DNA of 64,000 nt from Paenacidovorax caeni. GTDB taxonomy: Bacteria > Pseudomonadota > Gammaproteobacteria > Burkholderiales > Burkholderiaceae_C. Each line of letters begins with the position of its first letter. Positions within the stretch are counted from its first letter, which is position 1. The notes beneath the pieces were generated by a model. It saw only the letters and a list, made by a program, of their open reading frames with translations. It was not told where the DNA came from and ran no database searches. Positions 1-13,180 of the stretch are shown here, in pieces. Position numbers and translations under genes: made by a program. The stretch is from assembly GCF_001298675.1 (NCBI RefSeq), contig NZ_CYIG01000030.1:1-64000 (forward strand), written 5' to 3'.

Positions 1-1
1 C

Positions 2-151
2 AGGTATGCCCAGCGCTACTTGGCCGAGTTTTGCTGGCGATTCAACCGTCGGTTTGATCTGCCTGCCATGCTGCCTAGGCTGTTGAAGGCTTTGGTGACT
101 ACTGGGCCGCTGCCTTTGACGCTGCTGCGCGTTTCTGAGGTAAGTAGCTAA
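2..151 (+). pseudogene. IS1595-family transposase, C-terminal end (cut by window edge)
   Basis: The first 150 bases read in frame into the tail of a DDE transposase and stop at TAA (149-151). The visible motif YLAEFCWRFNRRF is typical of the C-terminus of IS1595/ISXO2-type transposases. Only about 49 residues lie in the window, so it cannot be said whether the gene is intact upstream. The right end of the element should lie in the next few tens of bases, but no terminal inverted repeat can be assigned without the left end. A copy of the dispersed repeat begins about 10 bases after the stop. Confidence 0.7.
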
Positions 152-160
152 TCAGGTAAA

Positions 161-206
161 AATAGCTTTTAGCCCTTATCCAACAAGCGCTAGAAGCTAT
201 CAAAAA
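161..206. repeat. Dispersed intergenic repeat, copy 1
   Basis: This stretch has the layout AATAGCTTTTAGCCCTTATC, a short spacer, then AAGCGCTAGAAGCTATCAAAA. It is one of about eleven related copies between genes in this window; the copies at 1357 and 27048 match closely. It sits between the transposase tail and the 3' end of the lpxR-like gene. Confidence 0.75.
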
Positions 207-222
207 CAAAGCACTCACTGCC

Positions 223-1311
223 TCAGAAACGCCGGCTGATGGTGAAGCTGCCGTACACCGGCACCTCCTGCTGCCCACGGAACTCGCGGCTGCGGTGGTA
301 GCGTGCGAAAGCGAACTTCCACGCGTCCCAGGTCACCGCCACGCCGTAGCCGACATCCGCCACCAGCGCGCGCTTGTCCACGTGGTGGCTGGACTTGAAG
401 GTGTTGCCGTCCAGGCTGATGTCGCGCAGCACCCAGCGGGCGTCGGCCGCCACGAACAGGTGCCCCGCCCAGCCCTGCGAGCGCCCGGCCGCCCGCAGCG
501 GCGTGGTGTTCTCGCCCGCCGGGCGCAGCGGCGCCGTGCCCAGATCGTCAGGCAGGCGGTAGCCCCAGCGCAGCTCGGCCCCGGCATTGGCATAGGTGGC
601 GAAATTGCCCAGGCTGGCGCCCCAGTGGCCTGTGGCGTCCCAGCCCCACCCGCTGGGGGCCACATGGCGCAGGCCGCGCTGGCGCTGCTCGTACAGCAGT
701 TGCGCCACCGGCTCGTCGCGCAGCTGGTTGTCCCAGCCGTCGAATGGGTCCACGCCGATGATGTGGTGCCAGCCGTTTTGCACCTGCCGCCCGCGCGCCG
801 ACGGACCCACGATGCCCAGGCGCAACTGGGCGGTGTGCAGCGTGCCGTCACGCCGGGCGTTGTAGCCCACGCTGAACAGCAGGGCTGCGGCGTAGGGCCG
901 GTCCTCGGCAATCAGGTCGGTGCGTGTGCGATCCGTGGGGGTAAAAAGCACCTGGCCGAAGCCGAGCACCATGTTCTGCTCATCCTGCCCGCTGTGCCGC
1001 AGCCAGGACAGGTGCTTGTTCAGGCTGCGCACGGCCTCGGGCAGGCAAGGATCGTCCAGATCACGCGCGAGATTGGGTGAAACCCAGGTGGCCAGGAAAC
1101 CGTTGGAGTAGCCCTGGTCCTGCCCCACGCCGCCAAACATGTCGTTGTCGATGCGCAGGTTGAACGTGGCGCCCGCACCAGGGCCGGGGCATTCGTGCGG
1201 CGGCTCGTGGCCTTGCGCCTGGGCAGGCCACGGCAGGCACGCGGCGGCAAGCGCCAGCGCGCGGCCCCAGGCCCAGGGCGTGGACAGTTTTCCGTGAGAG
1301 AGCGTGGTCAT
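223..1311 (-). CDS. lpxR: LpxR-type lipid A 3'-O-deacylase (DUF2219 family)
   Basis: This 362-residue protein is predicted to be an outer-membrane beta-barrel that removes the 3'-acyloxyacyl chain of lipid A. A Sec signal peptide covers about residues 1-32 (hydrophobic stretch ending AQA). The family signature near the mature N-terminus is visible: IDNDMFGG with Asn56-Asp57, then GYSNG with Ser69. These correspond to catalytic Asn/Asp/Ser of Salmonella LpxR, whose catalytic His should lie in the GWHH segment around residue 180. The protein ends in Phe (ISRRF), as barrel proteins recognised by the BAM machinery do. No clear SD precedes the ATG. It stands alone, with repeats on both sides. The family call is secure; activity on this organism's lipid A is inferred. 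Confidence 0.85.
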   Translation of the reverse strand: MTTLSHGKLSTPWAWGRALALAAACLPWPAQAQGHEPPHECPGPGAGATFNLRIDNDMFGGVGQDQGYSNGFLATWVSPNLARDLDDPCLPEAVRSLNKHLSWLRHSGQDEQNMVLGFGQVLFTPTDRTRTDLIAEDRPYAAALLFSVGYNARRDGTLHTAQLRLGIVGPSARGRQVQNGWHHIIGVDPFDGWDNQLRDEPVAQLLYEQRQRGLRHVAPSGWGWDATGHWGASLGNFATYANAGAELRWGYRLPDDLGTAPLRPAGENTTPLRAAGRSQGWAGHLFVAADARWVLRDISLDGNTFKSSHHVDKRALVADVGYGVAVTWDAWKFAFARYHRSREFRGQQEVPVYGSFTISRRF

Positions 1312-1356
1312 GAAGAAAGCGCTTAACGCCTGGCCAAGAAATCTTGGGCAAAATGG

Positions 1357-1396
1357 GCTCTAGCCCTTTCTCAGAAAGCGCTAGCAGCTATCAAAA
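1357..1396. repeat. Dispersed intergenic repeat, copy 2
   Basis: It reads GGGCTCTAGCCCTTTC, spacer, GAAAGCGCTAGCAGCTATCA. The copy lies between the lpxR-like start and the gltD stop. It closely resembles copies 1 and 5. Confidence 0.75.
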
Positions 1397-1423
1397 GTGA
1401 AGCTGCTGCGCCCTGTATCCAGC

Positions 1424-2902
1424 TCAACGCGGCAGGTCGGATGCCCCCATCAGGAACTCATCCACCGCGCGCGCTGCCTGACGGCCTTCGCGGATGGCCC
1501 AGACCACCAGCGACTGGCCCCGGCGCATGTCGCCCGCCGCGAACACCTTCGGCACATTCGTGGCGTAGCCGCCCGTGAAGTCGGTACTGGCACGGGCGTT
1601 GCCGCGCGCGTCCTTGTCCACGCCGAAGGCGTCGAGCACGGCGGCCACGGGGCTCACAAAGCCCATGGCGAGCAGCACCAGGTCGGCCTTGTATTCCTTC
1701 TCGGTACCGGGGATTTCCACAAACTTGCCGTCCTTGAACTCGACATGGACGGTCTTCAGGCCGGTGACCTTCTTACCGTCGCCGATGAATTCCTTGGTGG
1801 CAATGGCGAACTCGCGCGTGCAGCCCTCCTCGTGGCTGGAGCTGGTGCGCAGCTTGGTCGGCCAGTACGGCCACACCAGGGGCTTGTTCTCCTGCTCGGG
1901 CGGCATGGGCATCAGCTCAAACTGGGTCACGCTCACGGCGCCGTGGCGGTTGCTGGTGCCCACGCAGTCGCTGCCGGTGTCACCGCCACCGATGACGATG
2001 ACGTGCTTGCCGTCCGCACGCAGCTGGCCCTTGAGCTTGTCGCCCGCGTTGACCTTGTTTTGCTGCGGCAGGAACTCCATGGCGAAGTGGATGCCATCGA
2101 GGTCGCGGCCGGGCACCGGCAGGTCGCGGCTTTGCTCGGCGCCGCCGGTGAGCAGCACGGCGTCAAAGTCCTTGTTCAGCTGCTCGGGGGTGACGGTTTC
2201 CTTGGCCCAGTTGGTGACCTTGGAGCCCTTGCCCAGCCCATCCTTGGCCGCACCGACGAACACGCCGGTGCGCACCTGCACGCCCTCGGCCACCAGCTGG
2301 GCCACGCGGCGGTCGATGTGCGCCTTGTCCAGCTTGAAGTCGGGGATGCCGTAGCGCAGCAGGCCGCCCACGCGGTCGTTCTTCTCGAACAGCGTCACGT
2401 CGTGGCCGGCACGCGCCAGCTGCTGTGCCGCTGCCAAGCCTGCGGGGCCCGCGCCCACCACGGCCACCTTCTTGCCGGTCTTGTGCGCCGCGGGCTGGGG
2501 CTGCACCCAGCCCTCTTCCCAGGCGCGATCGATGATGGCGTGCTCAATGCTCTTGATGCCCACCGGGTCGTTGTTGATGTTCAGCGTGCAGGCGGCCTCG
2601 CACGGGGCGGGGCAGATGCGGCCGGTGAACTCGGGGAAGTTGTTGGTGCTGTGCAGCACCGTGATGGCGCTCTTCCAGTCCTGGTGGTAAACGAGGTCGT
2701 TGAAGTCCGGGATGATGTTGTTCACCGGGCAGCCGTTGTTGCAGAACGGCGTGCCGCAGTCCATGCAGCGCGCGCCCTGGGTCTTGGCCTGCTCGGCGTC
2801 CAGGCCGATAACGAACTCCTTGTAGTGCTTCACACGCTCGGCGGCGGGCGCGTAGCCCTCCTCGATGCGCTCGTATTCCATGAAACCGGTGGTCTTGCCC
2901 AT
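1424..2902 (-). CDS. gltD: Glutamate synthase (NADPH) small subunit
   Basis: GltD (492 aa) passes electrons from NADPH through FAD and 4Fe-4S clusters to the GltB subunit for making glutamate from glutamine and 2-oxoglutarate. The N-terminal cluster-binding cysteines are visible in [15 protein letters not shown] (about residues 47-61) and CPAPCEAAC (about 97-105). A dinucleotide fold follows in [20 protein letters not shown], and a second, NADPH-binding fold in [13 protein letters not shown]. The length is normal for the family. It lies 36 bp downstream of gltB and is surely co-transcribed. An SD-like AGGAC precedes the ATG. Confidence 0.97.
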   Translation of the reverse strand: MGKTTGFMEYERIEEGYAPAAERVKHYKEFVIGLDAEQAKTQGARCMDCGTPFCNNGCPVNNIIPDFNDLVYHQDWKSAITVLHSTNNFPEFTGRICPAPCEAACTLNINNDPVGIKSIEHAIIDRAWEEGWVQPQPAAHKTGKKVAVVGAGPAGLAAAQQLARAGHDVTLFEKNDRVGGLLRYGIPDFKLDKAHIDRRVAQLVAEGVQVRTGVFVGAAKDGLGKGSKVTNWAKETVTPEQLNKDFDAVLLTGGAEQSRDLPVPGRDLDGIHFAMEFLPQQNKVNAGDKLKGQLRADGKHVIVIGGGDTGSDCVGTSNRHGAVSVTQFELMPMPPEQENKPLVWPYWPTKLRTSSSHEEGCTREFAIATKEFIGDGKKVTGLKTVHVEFKDGKFVEIPGTEKEYKADLVLLAMGFVSPVAAVLDAFGVDKDARGNARASTDFTGGYATNVPKVFAAGDMRRGQSLVVWAIREGRQAARAVDEFLMGASDLPR

Positions 2903-2938
2903 GATCGTGGTGTCCTGTTCTTGTGGTGGGAGGGCGCC

Positions 2939-7672
<4,734 letters not shown>

Positions 7673-7737
7673 GGGGCTTTCCTTATTGAAAATTCTCAGG
7701 AACGCAGCGTAATGCATCAACCCATGCACTGCAAGCA

Positions 7738-7815
7738 TAATAATTAGGGTCAGATACAAATTAAATACCAAGCAATTTCATTGCATATTAATAAGGGACA
7801 CATCAAATTCAGGAG
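7738..7815 (-). repeat. RAYT-associated flank with two imperfect direct repeats
   Basis: Read on the minus strand this AT-rich stretch has AATTTGATGTGTCCC, then a small GCAAT/ATTGC hairpin, then AATTTGTATCTGACCCTAATT. The two units share the AATTTG...TG.CCC pattern. TGACCCTAATT resembles the ends seen beside many proteobacterial REP-associated Y1 transposases (from memory, not searched). It lies between the transposase stop and the gltB start, so it also forms the gltB upstream region. Confidence 0.5.
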
Positions 7816-7845
7816 CAGCTAGCGCTTTTTGTGAAAGGCCTTGCG
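7811..7845. repeat. Dispersed intergenic repeat, copy 3 (partial)
   Basis: AGGAGCAGCTAGCGCTTTTTG matches the reverse-complement arm of the family (AGCTAGCGCTT). It sits just downstream of the Y1 transposase gene. It is shorter than the other copies. Confidence 0.5.
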
Positions 7846-7847
7846 GC

Positions 7848-8561
7848 CTATTCGGCCGCGTTTTCTTCAGCGCTGTCCGCGATACGGGGGCGTCCGGCAC
7901 GCGCCTTGGCCACGCGGCGGCCGGTGCGTTGCTGCAACGCGGCCACGAATTCCGCCCCCCCCAGAACCCAGCCAGTGTGGGCCGCGCGGCCCAGTTGCTC
8001 GGCCATTTGCGTACCAATGCCCGCCCGCACCAAGGCGGCGTAGGCGGCCTCGCGCGCGAACGGCGTATTGCCCAACCCCCAAAGCAGCGCATGGGGCGTG
8101 ACCAGCGGGTCTGCGCGCAGGCCCAGGCCATGGGCGTGGCTCGACCAGGGGTAATCGCCCGGCTGCTGCGCCAGGCCGGCGCGCACCGGGTTCCAGTCCA
8201 TGTAAACCATGCAGGGCAGCAGGTAGCGCTCGGGCTCCAGCACGGTGCAGCGGTAGCGGCCCTCCCACAGGGTGCCGGTGCGCTGGTGGCGTTGGTTGAA
8301 GTAGCGCACGTAGTCGCGCCCCACGGCCTGCATCATCGCGGGTAGGCCCTCGGCCGTGGCCGGCGTGGCGAGCAGATGGAAATGGTTGGGCATGAGCACG
8401 TAGGCATGCACCGCGACGCGGTGCTTGCGCGACTGGCTGGCCAGCAGCGCCAGCATGTGCTCGTAGTCCTGCGCATCGCGGAAGATGGCCTCGCGGTTGT
8501 TGCCCCGCTGCAGCGCGTGGTGCACGAATCCAGGAACGGTGAGACGGGGAAGGCGGGCCAT
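7848..8561 (-). CDS. REP-associated (RAYT-like) IS200-type Y1 transposase
   Basis: This 237-residue HUH single-strand transposase belongs to the Y1_Tnp family. The metal-binding HUH motif is H60-F-H62 in VLMPNHFHLL. The catalytic tyrosine lies in GRDYVRYFNQ (Y84 or Y87), followed by the family motif RTGTLWEGRY and later MDWNPVRAG. Such genes are usually single copy and domesticated, and act on REP-type palindromes rather than moving as full insertion sequences. Here the gene has no inverted repeats, but its 3' side carries direct-repeat sequence (7738-7815). The C-terminus is Lys/Arg-rich (GRRVAKARAGRPR), as in related proteins. The frame is intact. Confidence 0.85.
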   Translation of the reverse strand: MARLPRLTVPGFVHHALQRGNNREAIFRDAQDYEHMLALLASQSRKHRVAVHAYVLMPNHFHLLATPATAEGLPAMMQAVGRDYVRYFNQRHQRTGTLWEGRYRCTVLEPERYLLPCMVYMDWNPVRAGLAQQPGDYPWSSHAHGLGLRADPLVTPHALLWGLGNTPFAREAAYAALVRAGIGTQMAEQLGRAAHTGWVLGGAEFVAALQQRTGRRVAKARAGRPRIADSAEENAAE

Positions 8562-8592
8562 GGCGCAATTGTCGCGTAGCGCAGCGCTACTG

Positions 8593-8686
8593 TTTCCAGA
8601 GCTGCTGGCGCCTGCTACGCCTTGAATTCATAGCAAAAAGTGCATGAAACTCTTTACCGCCAAGCGCTAGAAGCTACGTTTTCAGG
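8593..8686. repeat. Dispersed intergenic repeat, copy 4 (double)
   Basis: Two degenerate units lie in tandem: 8593-8640 (AGAGCTGCTGGCG ... ATAGCAAAAA) and 8645-8686 (CCAAGCGCTAGAAGCTAC). They fill most of the 130 bp between the Y1 transposase start and the msrQ stop. Confidence 0.55.
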
Positions 8687-8691
8687 AGCAA

Positions 8692-9318
8692 TCAGCGCCG
8701 TCCCCCAGGCTTGTAGGCGTGCCACACGCGCCAGCCCAGCAGCAGCCCCAGGATGACCGCGTACACGGCAACCTCGCTGAAATCATTCTTGCCCGCGCGC
8801 ATCCAGAAGAAATGCAGCAGCGACAGGCAGGCCACCACGTACACGCTGCGGTGAAGCGCCCGCCAGCGCGCGCCCCCAAGCCAGCGCATGGCCCCCTGGA
8901 ACGATGTGGCGGCCAGCAGCGCCAGCAGCGCCAGCGCCAGGGTGCCGACGAGGATGAACGGCCGCTTGGCAATGTCGTGCAGCACCTCAGCCAGCTCCAG
9001 CCCCATGTCGAACCATGCGTAGGCCAGCAGATGCAGCAGCGCATAGAAGGCCACGAACAGCCCCAGCATGCGCCGAAAGCGCGCCAGTTGCGGCGTGGCG
9101 GTGAGCACACGCAGGGGTGTCACGGCCAGCGCCAGGCACAGGAAGCGCAGCGTCCAGCGCCCGAGCGCACGCTCCAGCGCCTCGGCCGGGTTGGCGCCCA
9201 GCTGGTCGGTAAACGCCGCCGCGACAAGCCAGGCCAGCGGGCACAGGCAGAGCACAAACAGGACGGGCTTGGCCCAGGGGCGCTGCAGCGCCGCACGCAA
9301 CACCGGCAGCCCCGCCAT
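8692..9318 (-). CDS. msrQ: MsrQ heme-binding membrane subunit of the MsrPQ methionine sulfoxide reductase
   Basis: MsrQ (YedZ family, 208 aa) is an inner-membrane b-type heme protein that hands electrons to periplasmic MsrP for repair of oxidised methionines. The sequence shows a ferric-reductase-like fold with about six hydrophobic helices, heme-ligand histidines in LLHLLAYAW and LHFFWMR, and the motif WRALHRSVYV. Its ATG directly follows the TGA of msrP (9319-9321), so the two are translationally adjacent. The length is normal for the family. Confidence 0.93.
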   Translation of the reverse strand: MAGLPVLRAALQRPWAKPVLFVLCLCPLAWLVAAAFTDQLGANPAEALERALGRWTLRFLCLALAVTPLRVLTATPQLARFRRMLGLFVAFYALLHLLAYAWFDMGLELAEVLHDIAKRPFILVGTLALALLALLAATSFQGAMRWLGGARWRALHRSVYVVACLSLLHFFWMRAGKNDFSEVAVYAVILGLLLGWRVWHAYKPGGRR

Positions 9319-10314
9319 TCAATAGAACTTCTGCAGATCCATGCCCGCGTACAGCTGGCCGACCTGGGCTTCATAGCCGTTGAACAGGAGCGTCTTGCGG
9401 CGCTTGGCGAACAGGCCGCCCTCGCCAATGCGGCGCTCGGTGGCCTGGCTCCAGCGTGGGTGGTCGACCTGCGGGTTGACGTTGGAATAGAAGCCGTACT
9501 CGTTGCGCGCGGCCTTGTTCCAGGCGGTCGCGGGCTCCTTCTCGGTGAAGCGGATCTTGACGATGCTCTTGGCGCTTTTAAAGCCGTACTTCCAGGGTAC
9601 AACGAGGCGCACGGGTGCGCCGTTCTGGTGCGGCAGCACCTCGCCGTACATGCCGAAGGCCAGCAGCGTGAGCGGGTGCATGGCTTCGTCCATGCGCAGG
9701 CCCTCGGTATAGGGCCAGTCGAGCACGCGGGAGTTCACGCCGGGCATGGTGGCCTTGTCGGCGAGGGAGACGAACTCCACGTACTTGGCGCTGCCCAGGG
9801 GCTCGACGCGCCGGATCAGCTGGGCCAGCGAGTAGCCCACCCACGGGATGACCATGGACCACCCTTCGACGCAGCGCAGGCGGTAGACGCGCTCCTCCTG
9901 CGCACTGAGGCGAATCAGGTCGTCGATGCCCCATGTGCCTGGCTTCTTGACCAGGCCTTCGACCTCCACCGTCCAGGGCCGGGTCTTGAGCGTGTGGGCG
10001 TTGCGCGCGGGGTCGGACTTGTCGGTGCCGAACTCGTAGAAGTTGTTGTAGCCCGTCGCGTCCTGGTAGGCGGTGGCGTTTTCCATGGTCACCGCGCCAT
10101 CGACGGCCGACCGAGCGCCCGGCAGTGGTGCCAGCTTGCCAGGCGGCGTGGCGGCGGCCAGCGCATCGCGCGCGGCCCAGGCGGCCAGGGCGGCGCCGGC
10201 GGCGCCGCCAGCCAACTGGCGCAGCAAGGTGCGGCGGCTTTCATAAACGGCACGCGGGGTAATTTCGCTGCCTTGCGGGTGGACAAAGCCTGTATCGCGG
10301 CGAGGTATCAGCAT
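9319..10314 (-). CDS. msrP: MsrP molybdopterin-dependent methionine sulfoxide reductase, catalytic subunit
   Basis: MsrP (YedY, 331 aa) is a periplasmic Mo-cofactor enzyme that reduces protein-bound methionine sulfoxide. I start it at the ATG at 10314, which gives the normal family N-terminus MLIPRRD; the open frame reaches 10365. A twin-arginine signal ([11 protein letters not shown]) at about residues 28-38 is followed by an Ala-rich hydrophobic stretch. The Mo-ligating Cys is C148 in [30 protein letters not shown] is typical of the sulfite-oxidase fold. It is co-transcribed with msrQ. A 99-bp gap separates it from the methyltransferase gene upstream. Confidence 0.95.
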   Translation of the reverse strand: MLIPRRDTGFVHPQGSEITPRAVYESRRTLLRQLAGGAAGAALAAWAARDALAAATPPGKLAPLPGARSAVDGAVTMENATAYQDATGYNNFYEFGTDKSDPARNAHTLKTRPWTVEVEGLVKKPGTWGIDDLIRLSAQEERVYRLRCVEGWSMVIPWVGYSLAQLIRRVEPLGSAKYVEFVSLADKATMPGVNSRVLDWPYTEGLRMDEAMHPLTLLAFGMYGEVLPHQNGAPVRLVVPWKYGFKSAKSIVKIRFTEKEPATAWNKAARNEYGFYSNVNPQVDHPRWSQATERRIGEGGLFAKRRKTLLFNGYEAQVGQLYAGMDLQKFY

Positions 10315-10413
10315 GGGTGGGCGCTCGGTGTGGTGTCTGGTGTGATGGTAGAGACACCACGCCACCCCTGTGGCTCCGGGGATTTACGCCCCACGCCGCG
10401 GCTGAACGCCCGT

Positions 10414-11304
10414 TCAGGCGCCCTGCGGCACGCCGAAGCGTGGGCCCAGCGCTTCAAGCAGGCCAAATTCCGCCAGGATGGCGCGCAGCCGCTCGGCGGC
10501 GCTGCGCTTTTTCTGGCCGGTGTAGCGCGCGATGATGAGCTCGTTCTTCATGCTGTGCTCCCAGCCCACCAGCTCGGTCACGGTCACCTGGTAGCCACTG
10601 GCTTCCAGATACAGGCAGCGCAGCACGTTGGTCAGCTGGCTACCCAGTTCGCGCGTGTGGAGAGGGTGGCGCCACAGTTCGGCCAACGGCGTGCGCGCCA
10701 GCTGCAGCGCCTTGGTCTGGCGCAGGCAGGCGGCCACCTCGGCCTGGCAGCAGGGCACCAGCACCATGGCGCGGGCGCGCTTTTGCAGGCCGAAGGCAAT
10801 CGCGTCGTCGGTGGCGGTGTCGCAGGCATGCAGCGCGGTCACGATGTCGAAGCGCTCGGGCATGGCCGCGAGCTGGGCCGATTCGGCTACGGACATGTTC
10901 AGGAAATGCATGCGCTCGAAACCCAGCGCCGCGGCCAGCTCCTGCGACGCCTCGACCAGCGGCGCGCGGGTCTCGATGCCGTAGATGCTGCCGCGCCCGA
11001 GCGCGCGGAAGTACAGGTCGTACAGAATGAAGCCCAGGTAGGACTTGCCCGCGCCATGGTCAGCCAGCAGCGGCGCGTGGCCGTCGGCGGACAGCTCCTG
11101 CAGCAGCGGCTCGATGAACTGGAACAGGTGGTACACCTGCTTGAGCTTGCGGCGCGAGTCCTGGTTGATGCGCCCGTCGCGCGTGAGGATGTGCAGCGCC
11201 TTGAGCAGCTCCAGCGACTGGCCGGGACGCAGCTCCAGCTGCTCGGCCACCGAAGGCGCGGGCGCGTTCGTGCCGCCGCGCGTGGTGCGGCCAGCGCCCT
11301 TCAC
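10414..11304 (-). CDS. SAM-dependent methyltransferase, Methyltransf_32-like
   Basis: This 296-residue cytosolic protein has a predicted Rossmann methyltransferase fold. LLADHGAGKSYLGF (about residues 83-96) is the SAM-binding glycine motif, and ALHACDTATDDAI followed by VPCCQ matches the His/Cys-containing motifs of the GSTCD/TRMT13-like group. An N-terminal helical segment (LLKALHILTRDGRINQDSRR) precedes the catalytic domain. The substrate is unknown; the related eukaryotic TRMT13 modifies tRNA, so an RNA target is one possibility. Its ATG overlaps the TGA of the DUF1415 gene (ATGA), so the two are translationally coupled. Confidence 0.7.
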   Translation of the reverse strand: MKGAGRTTRGGTNAPAPSVAEQLELRPGQSLELLKALHILTRDGRINQDSRRKLKQVYHLFQFIEPLLQELSADGHAPLLADHGAGKSYLGFILYDLYFRALGRGSIYGIETRAPLVEASQELAAALGFERMHFLNMSVAESAQLAAMPERFDIVTALHACDTATDDAIAFGLQKRARAMVLVPCCQAEVAACLRQTKALQLARTPLAELWRHPLHTRELGSQLTNVLRCLYLEASGYQVTVTELVGWEHSMKNELIIARYTGQKKRSAAERLRAILAEFGLLEALGPRFGVPQGA

Positions 11305-11897
11305 TGCCCGCCCGCCTTGGCGCCGGTGACGGGGCAGCGCGGCCCCACGTCAAGCGCCGCCCAGCCTTGCGCGCCGAGTTCGCCCAGCACCTGCATGTTG
11401 CGCTCGTAGATGGTCTCAGCTTCGGGGAAGGCTTCCACGGCCTGGTCGATGCTGTCCTCGCGCAGCAGGTGCAGCGTGGGATAGGGCGCGCGGTTGGTGG
11501 CGTTGGTAACGTCGTCCTCGGCCGTGCCGTCGAACTGGAAGCGCGGGTGGAACGACGCAACCTGCAGGATGCCGCCCAGGTCCATGGCCTCCACCAGCTC
11601 GTCCACCAACTCCAGAAAGTCGTTGAAGTCGAGGAAGTCCTCCAGGCACTGCGGCGCCATGAGCAGCGTGGTGTCGCGCTTTTCTGGCGAGATTTCGGCC
11701 AACGCCTCCAGCTCGCGCTGCAGGTCTTCGAGCAGGCCGCGCGCATCCGTGGCTTCGCTCACCACGTAGTGGATCTGCCCCTTGGTGTGCACGCCCTTGG
11801 CGAACGGGCACAGATTGAGCCCGATGACGGCACGCTCCAGCCAGCGCACGGTGTCCGCGATGACGGTTTCAGGGGGGAATTCAGCGGAAGTGGACAT
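11301..11897 (-). CDS. DUF1415 family protein
   Basis: This 198-residue soluble protein is conserved in beta- and gammaproteobacteria and has no established function. Recognisable features are VGLNLCPFA-type text near the N-terminus (VIGLNLCPFAKG, residues about 25-36), an acidic central helix (FLDFNDFLELVDELVEAM), and the conserved stretch HPRFQFDG followed by NRAPYPTLHLLRE. I start it at the ATG at 11897, where the family normally begins; the open frame runs on to 11939. It is coupled by an ATGA overlap to the methyltransferase downstream, which hints at a shared role. Confidence 0.8.
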   Translation of the reverse strand: MSTSAEFPPETVIADTVRWLERAVIGLNLCPFAKGVHTKGQIHYVVSEATDARGLLEDLQRELEALAEISPEKRDTTLLMAPQCLEDFLDFNDFLELVDELVEAMDLGGILQVASFHPRFQFDGTAEDDVTNATNRAPYPTLHLLREDSIDQAVEAFPEAETIYERNMQVLGELGAQGWAALDVGPRCPVTGAKAGGQ

Positions 11898-11967
11898 GGC
11901 GCAGGCAAGTGGAGGAAAGGGGCCGATTTTACCGGGCACACCCTCTGCCCCTGCGCCCTTCGCCGGC

Positions 11968-13134
11968 CTACACCAGCAACTGCTGGCCGGTGATGCGGGC
12001 GTGCTCGCTGGCCGCGTAGCGGTCGGTCATGCCGGCGATGAAATCAGCCACCACGCGGGCACGGGCACTGTCGCCGTCGCTGGCCTGGGCACGGGCTGCG
12101 AAAGCAGGCTTCATCTGCGCGGGCTGGGCCAGGTACGCCGCGAACAGCTCGCGCACCACCTGCTGCGCGCGCGCCGTGGTGGCCATGACCTGCGGGTGCC
12201 GGTACAGGTTGCGAAACAGGAAGCGCTTGAGCCCCAGCGACTGCTCGCGCATGGCGGCGCTGAAGCACACCAGCGCGGGGGCGGCGCGCACGTCGTCCAC
12301 CTGCTGCGGGTTGGCCTGGGCCAGCGCCTGCCGCGTAGCGTCGATCACGTCGTACACCTGGTCGCTGAGCATGCGCCGGATGGCCTCGTACAGCAGGCGC
12401 CGCGGCGCGCGCGCCAGCGCCGGATGGTCCACCAGCGCCTGGGCGCGGTAGCGCTCGAACAGGGGCACTTCCTGCAACTGCTCCAGCGTGAGCAGCCCGG
12501 AGCGCACGCCGTCGTCGATGTCGTGCGCGTTGTAGGCGATTTCGTCGGCCAGATTGCACAGCTGCGCCTCCAGGCTCGGACGCTGCCCAAGCAGAAAGCG
12601 TTGCCCCACCCCGCCGGGCTCACGCGCCTGCAGCAGCTCGGCATTGGCGCGCGAACAGTGCTTGAGGATGCCTTCGCGCGTCTCGAAGGTCAGGTTCAGC
12701 CCGTCGAACGCGGGGTAGCGCTCCTCCAGATGGTCCACCACGCGCAGGCTTTGGAGGTTGTGCTCGAAGCCGCCATGGCCTTCCATGCAGGCATTGAGCG
12801 CATCCTGCCCGGCATGGCCGAAAGGCGTATGGCCCAGGTCGTGCGCCAGGGCGATGGTTTCGACCAGGTCTTCGTTCAGCCCCAGCGAGCGCGCGATGGA
12901 GCGCCCGAGCTGCGCCACCTCCAGCGAGTGCGTGAGGCGGGTGCGGAACATGTCGCCTTCGTGGTTCAGGAACACCTGGGTCTTGTAGACCAGACGCCGG
13001 AATGCGGTGGAGTGGACGATGCGGTCGCGGTCACGCTGGTAGTCGGTGCGCGTGGGCGCCACGGGCTCGGGGTAGCGACGCCCGCGCGAGCGCGCGGGAT
13101 CGCAGGCGTAGGGCGCCAGGGGATTCATGGTCAA
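11968..13134 (-). CDS. dgt: Deoxyguanosinetriphosphate triphosphohydrolase-like HD-domain protein
   Basis: This 388-residue protein belongs to the dGTPase/HD superfamily, which hydrolyses dNTPs to deoxynucleoside and tripolyphosphate. The metal-binding HD signature is visible as RLTHSLEVAQLGR (first His), then ALAHDLGHTPFGHAG (the HD pair and the conserved GHTPFGH). AFRRLVYKTQVF and NLADEIAYNAHDIDD are also family hallmarks. ATG codons at 13134 and 13128 (MTMNP) are both plausible starts. It follows aroB by 43 bp, filled by a dispersed repeat, in an order seen across Burkholderiales. Confidence 0.92.
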   Translation of the reverse strand: MTMNPLAPYACDPARSRGRRYPEPVAPTRTDYQRDRDRIVHSTAFRRLVYKTQVFLNHEGDMFRTRLTHSLEVAQLGRSIARSLGLNEDLVETIALAHDLGHTPFGHAGQDALNACMEGHGGFEHNLQSLRVVDHLEERYPAFDGLNLTFETREGILKHCSRANAELLQAREPGGVGQRFLLGQRPSLEAQLCNLADEIAYNAHDIDDGVRSGLLTLEQLQEVPLFERYRAQALVDHPALARAPRRLLYEAIRRMLSDQVYDVIDATRQALAQANPQQVDDVRAAPALVCFSAAMREQSLGLKRFLFRNLYRHPQVMATTARAQQVVRELFAAYLAQPAQMKPAFAARAQASDGDSARARVVADFIAGMTDRYAASEHARITGQQLLV

Positions 13135-13180
13135 ATCAGGCTCCAGCGCTTATGCAGCAAGCGCAAGCAGCTATCAATCA
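13135..13180. repeat. Dispersed intergenic repeat, copy 5 (degenerate)
   Basis: CCAGCGCTTATGCAGCAAGCGCAAGCAGCTATCAA lies in the short gap between aroB and the dgt-like gene. AGCGCTT and AAGCGC form the inverted arms. Confidence 0.6.

Noticed and set aside
8719-11409. Open frame of 896 codons on the plus strand
   Set aside because: It runs antisense across msrQ, msrP and the methyltransferase, with no SD and a low-complexity product.
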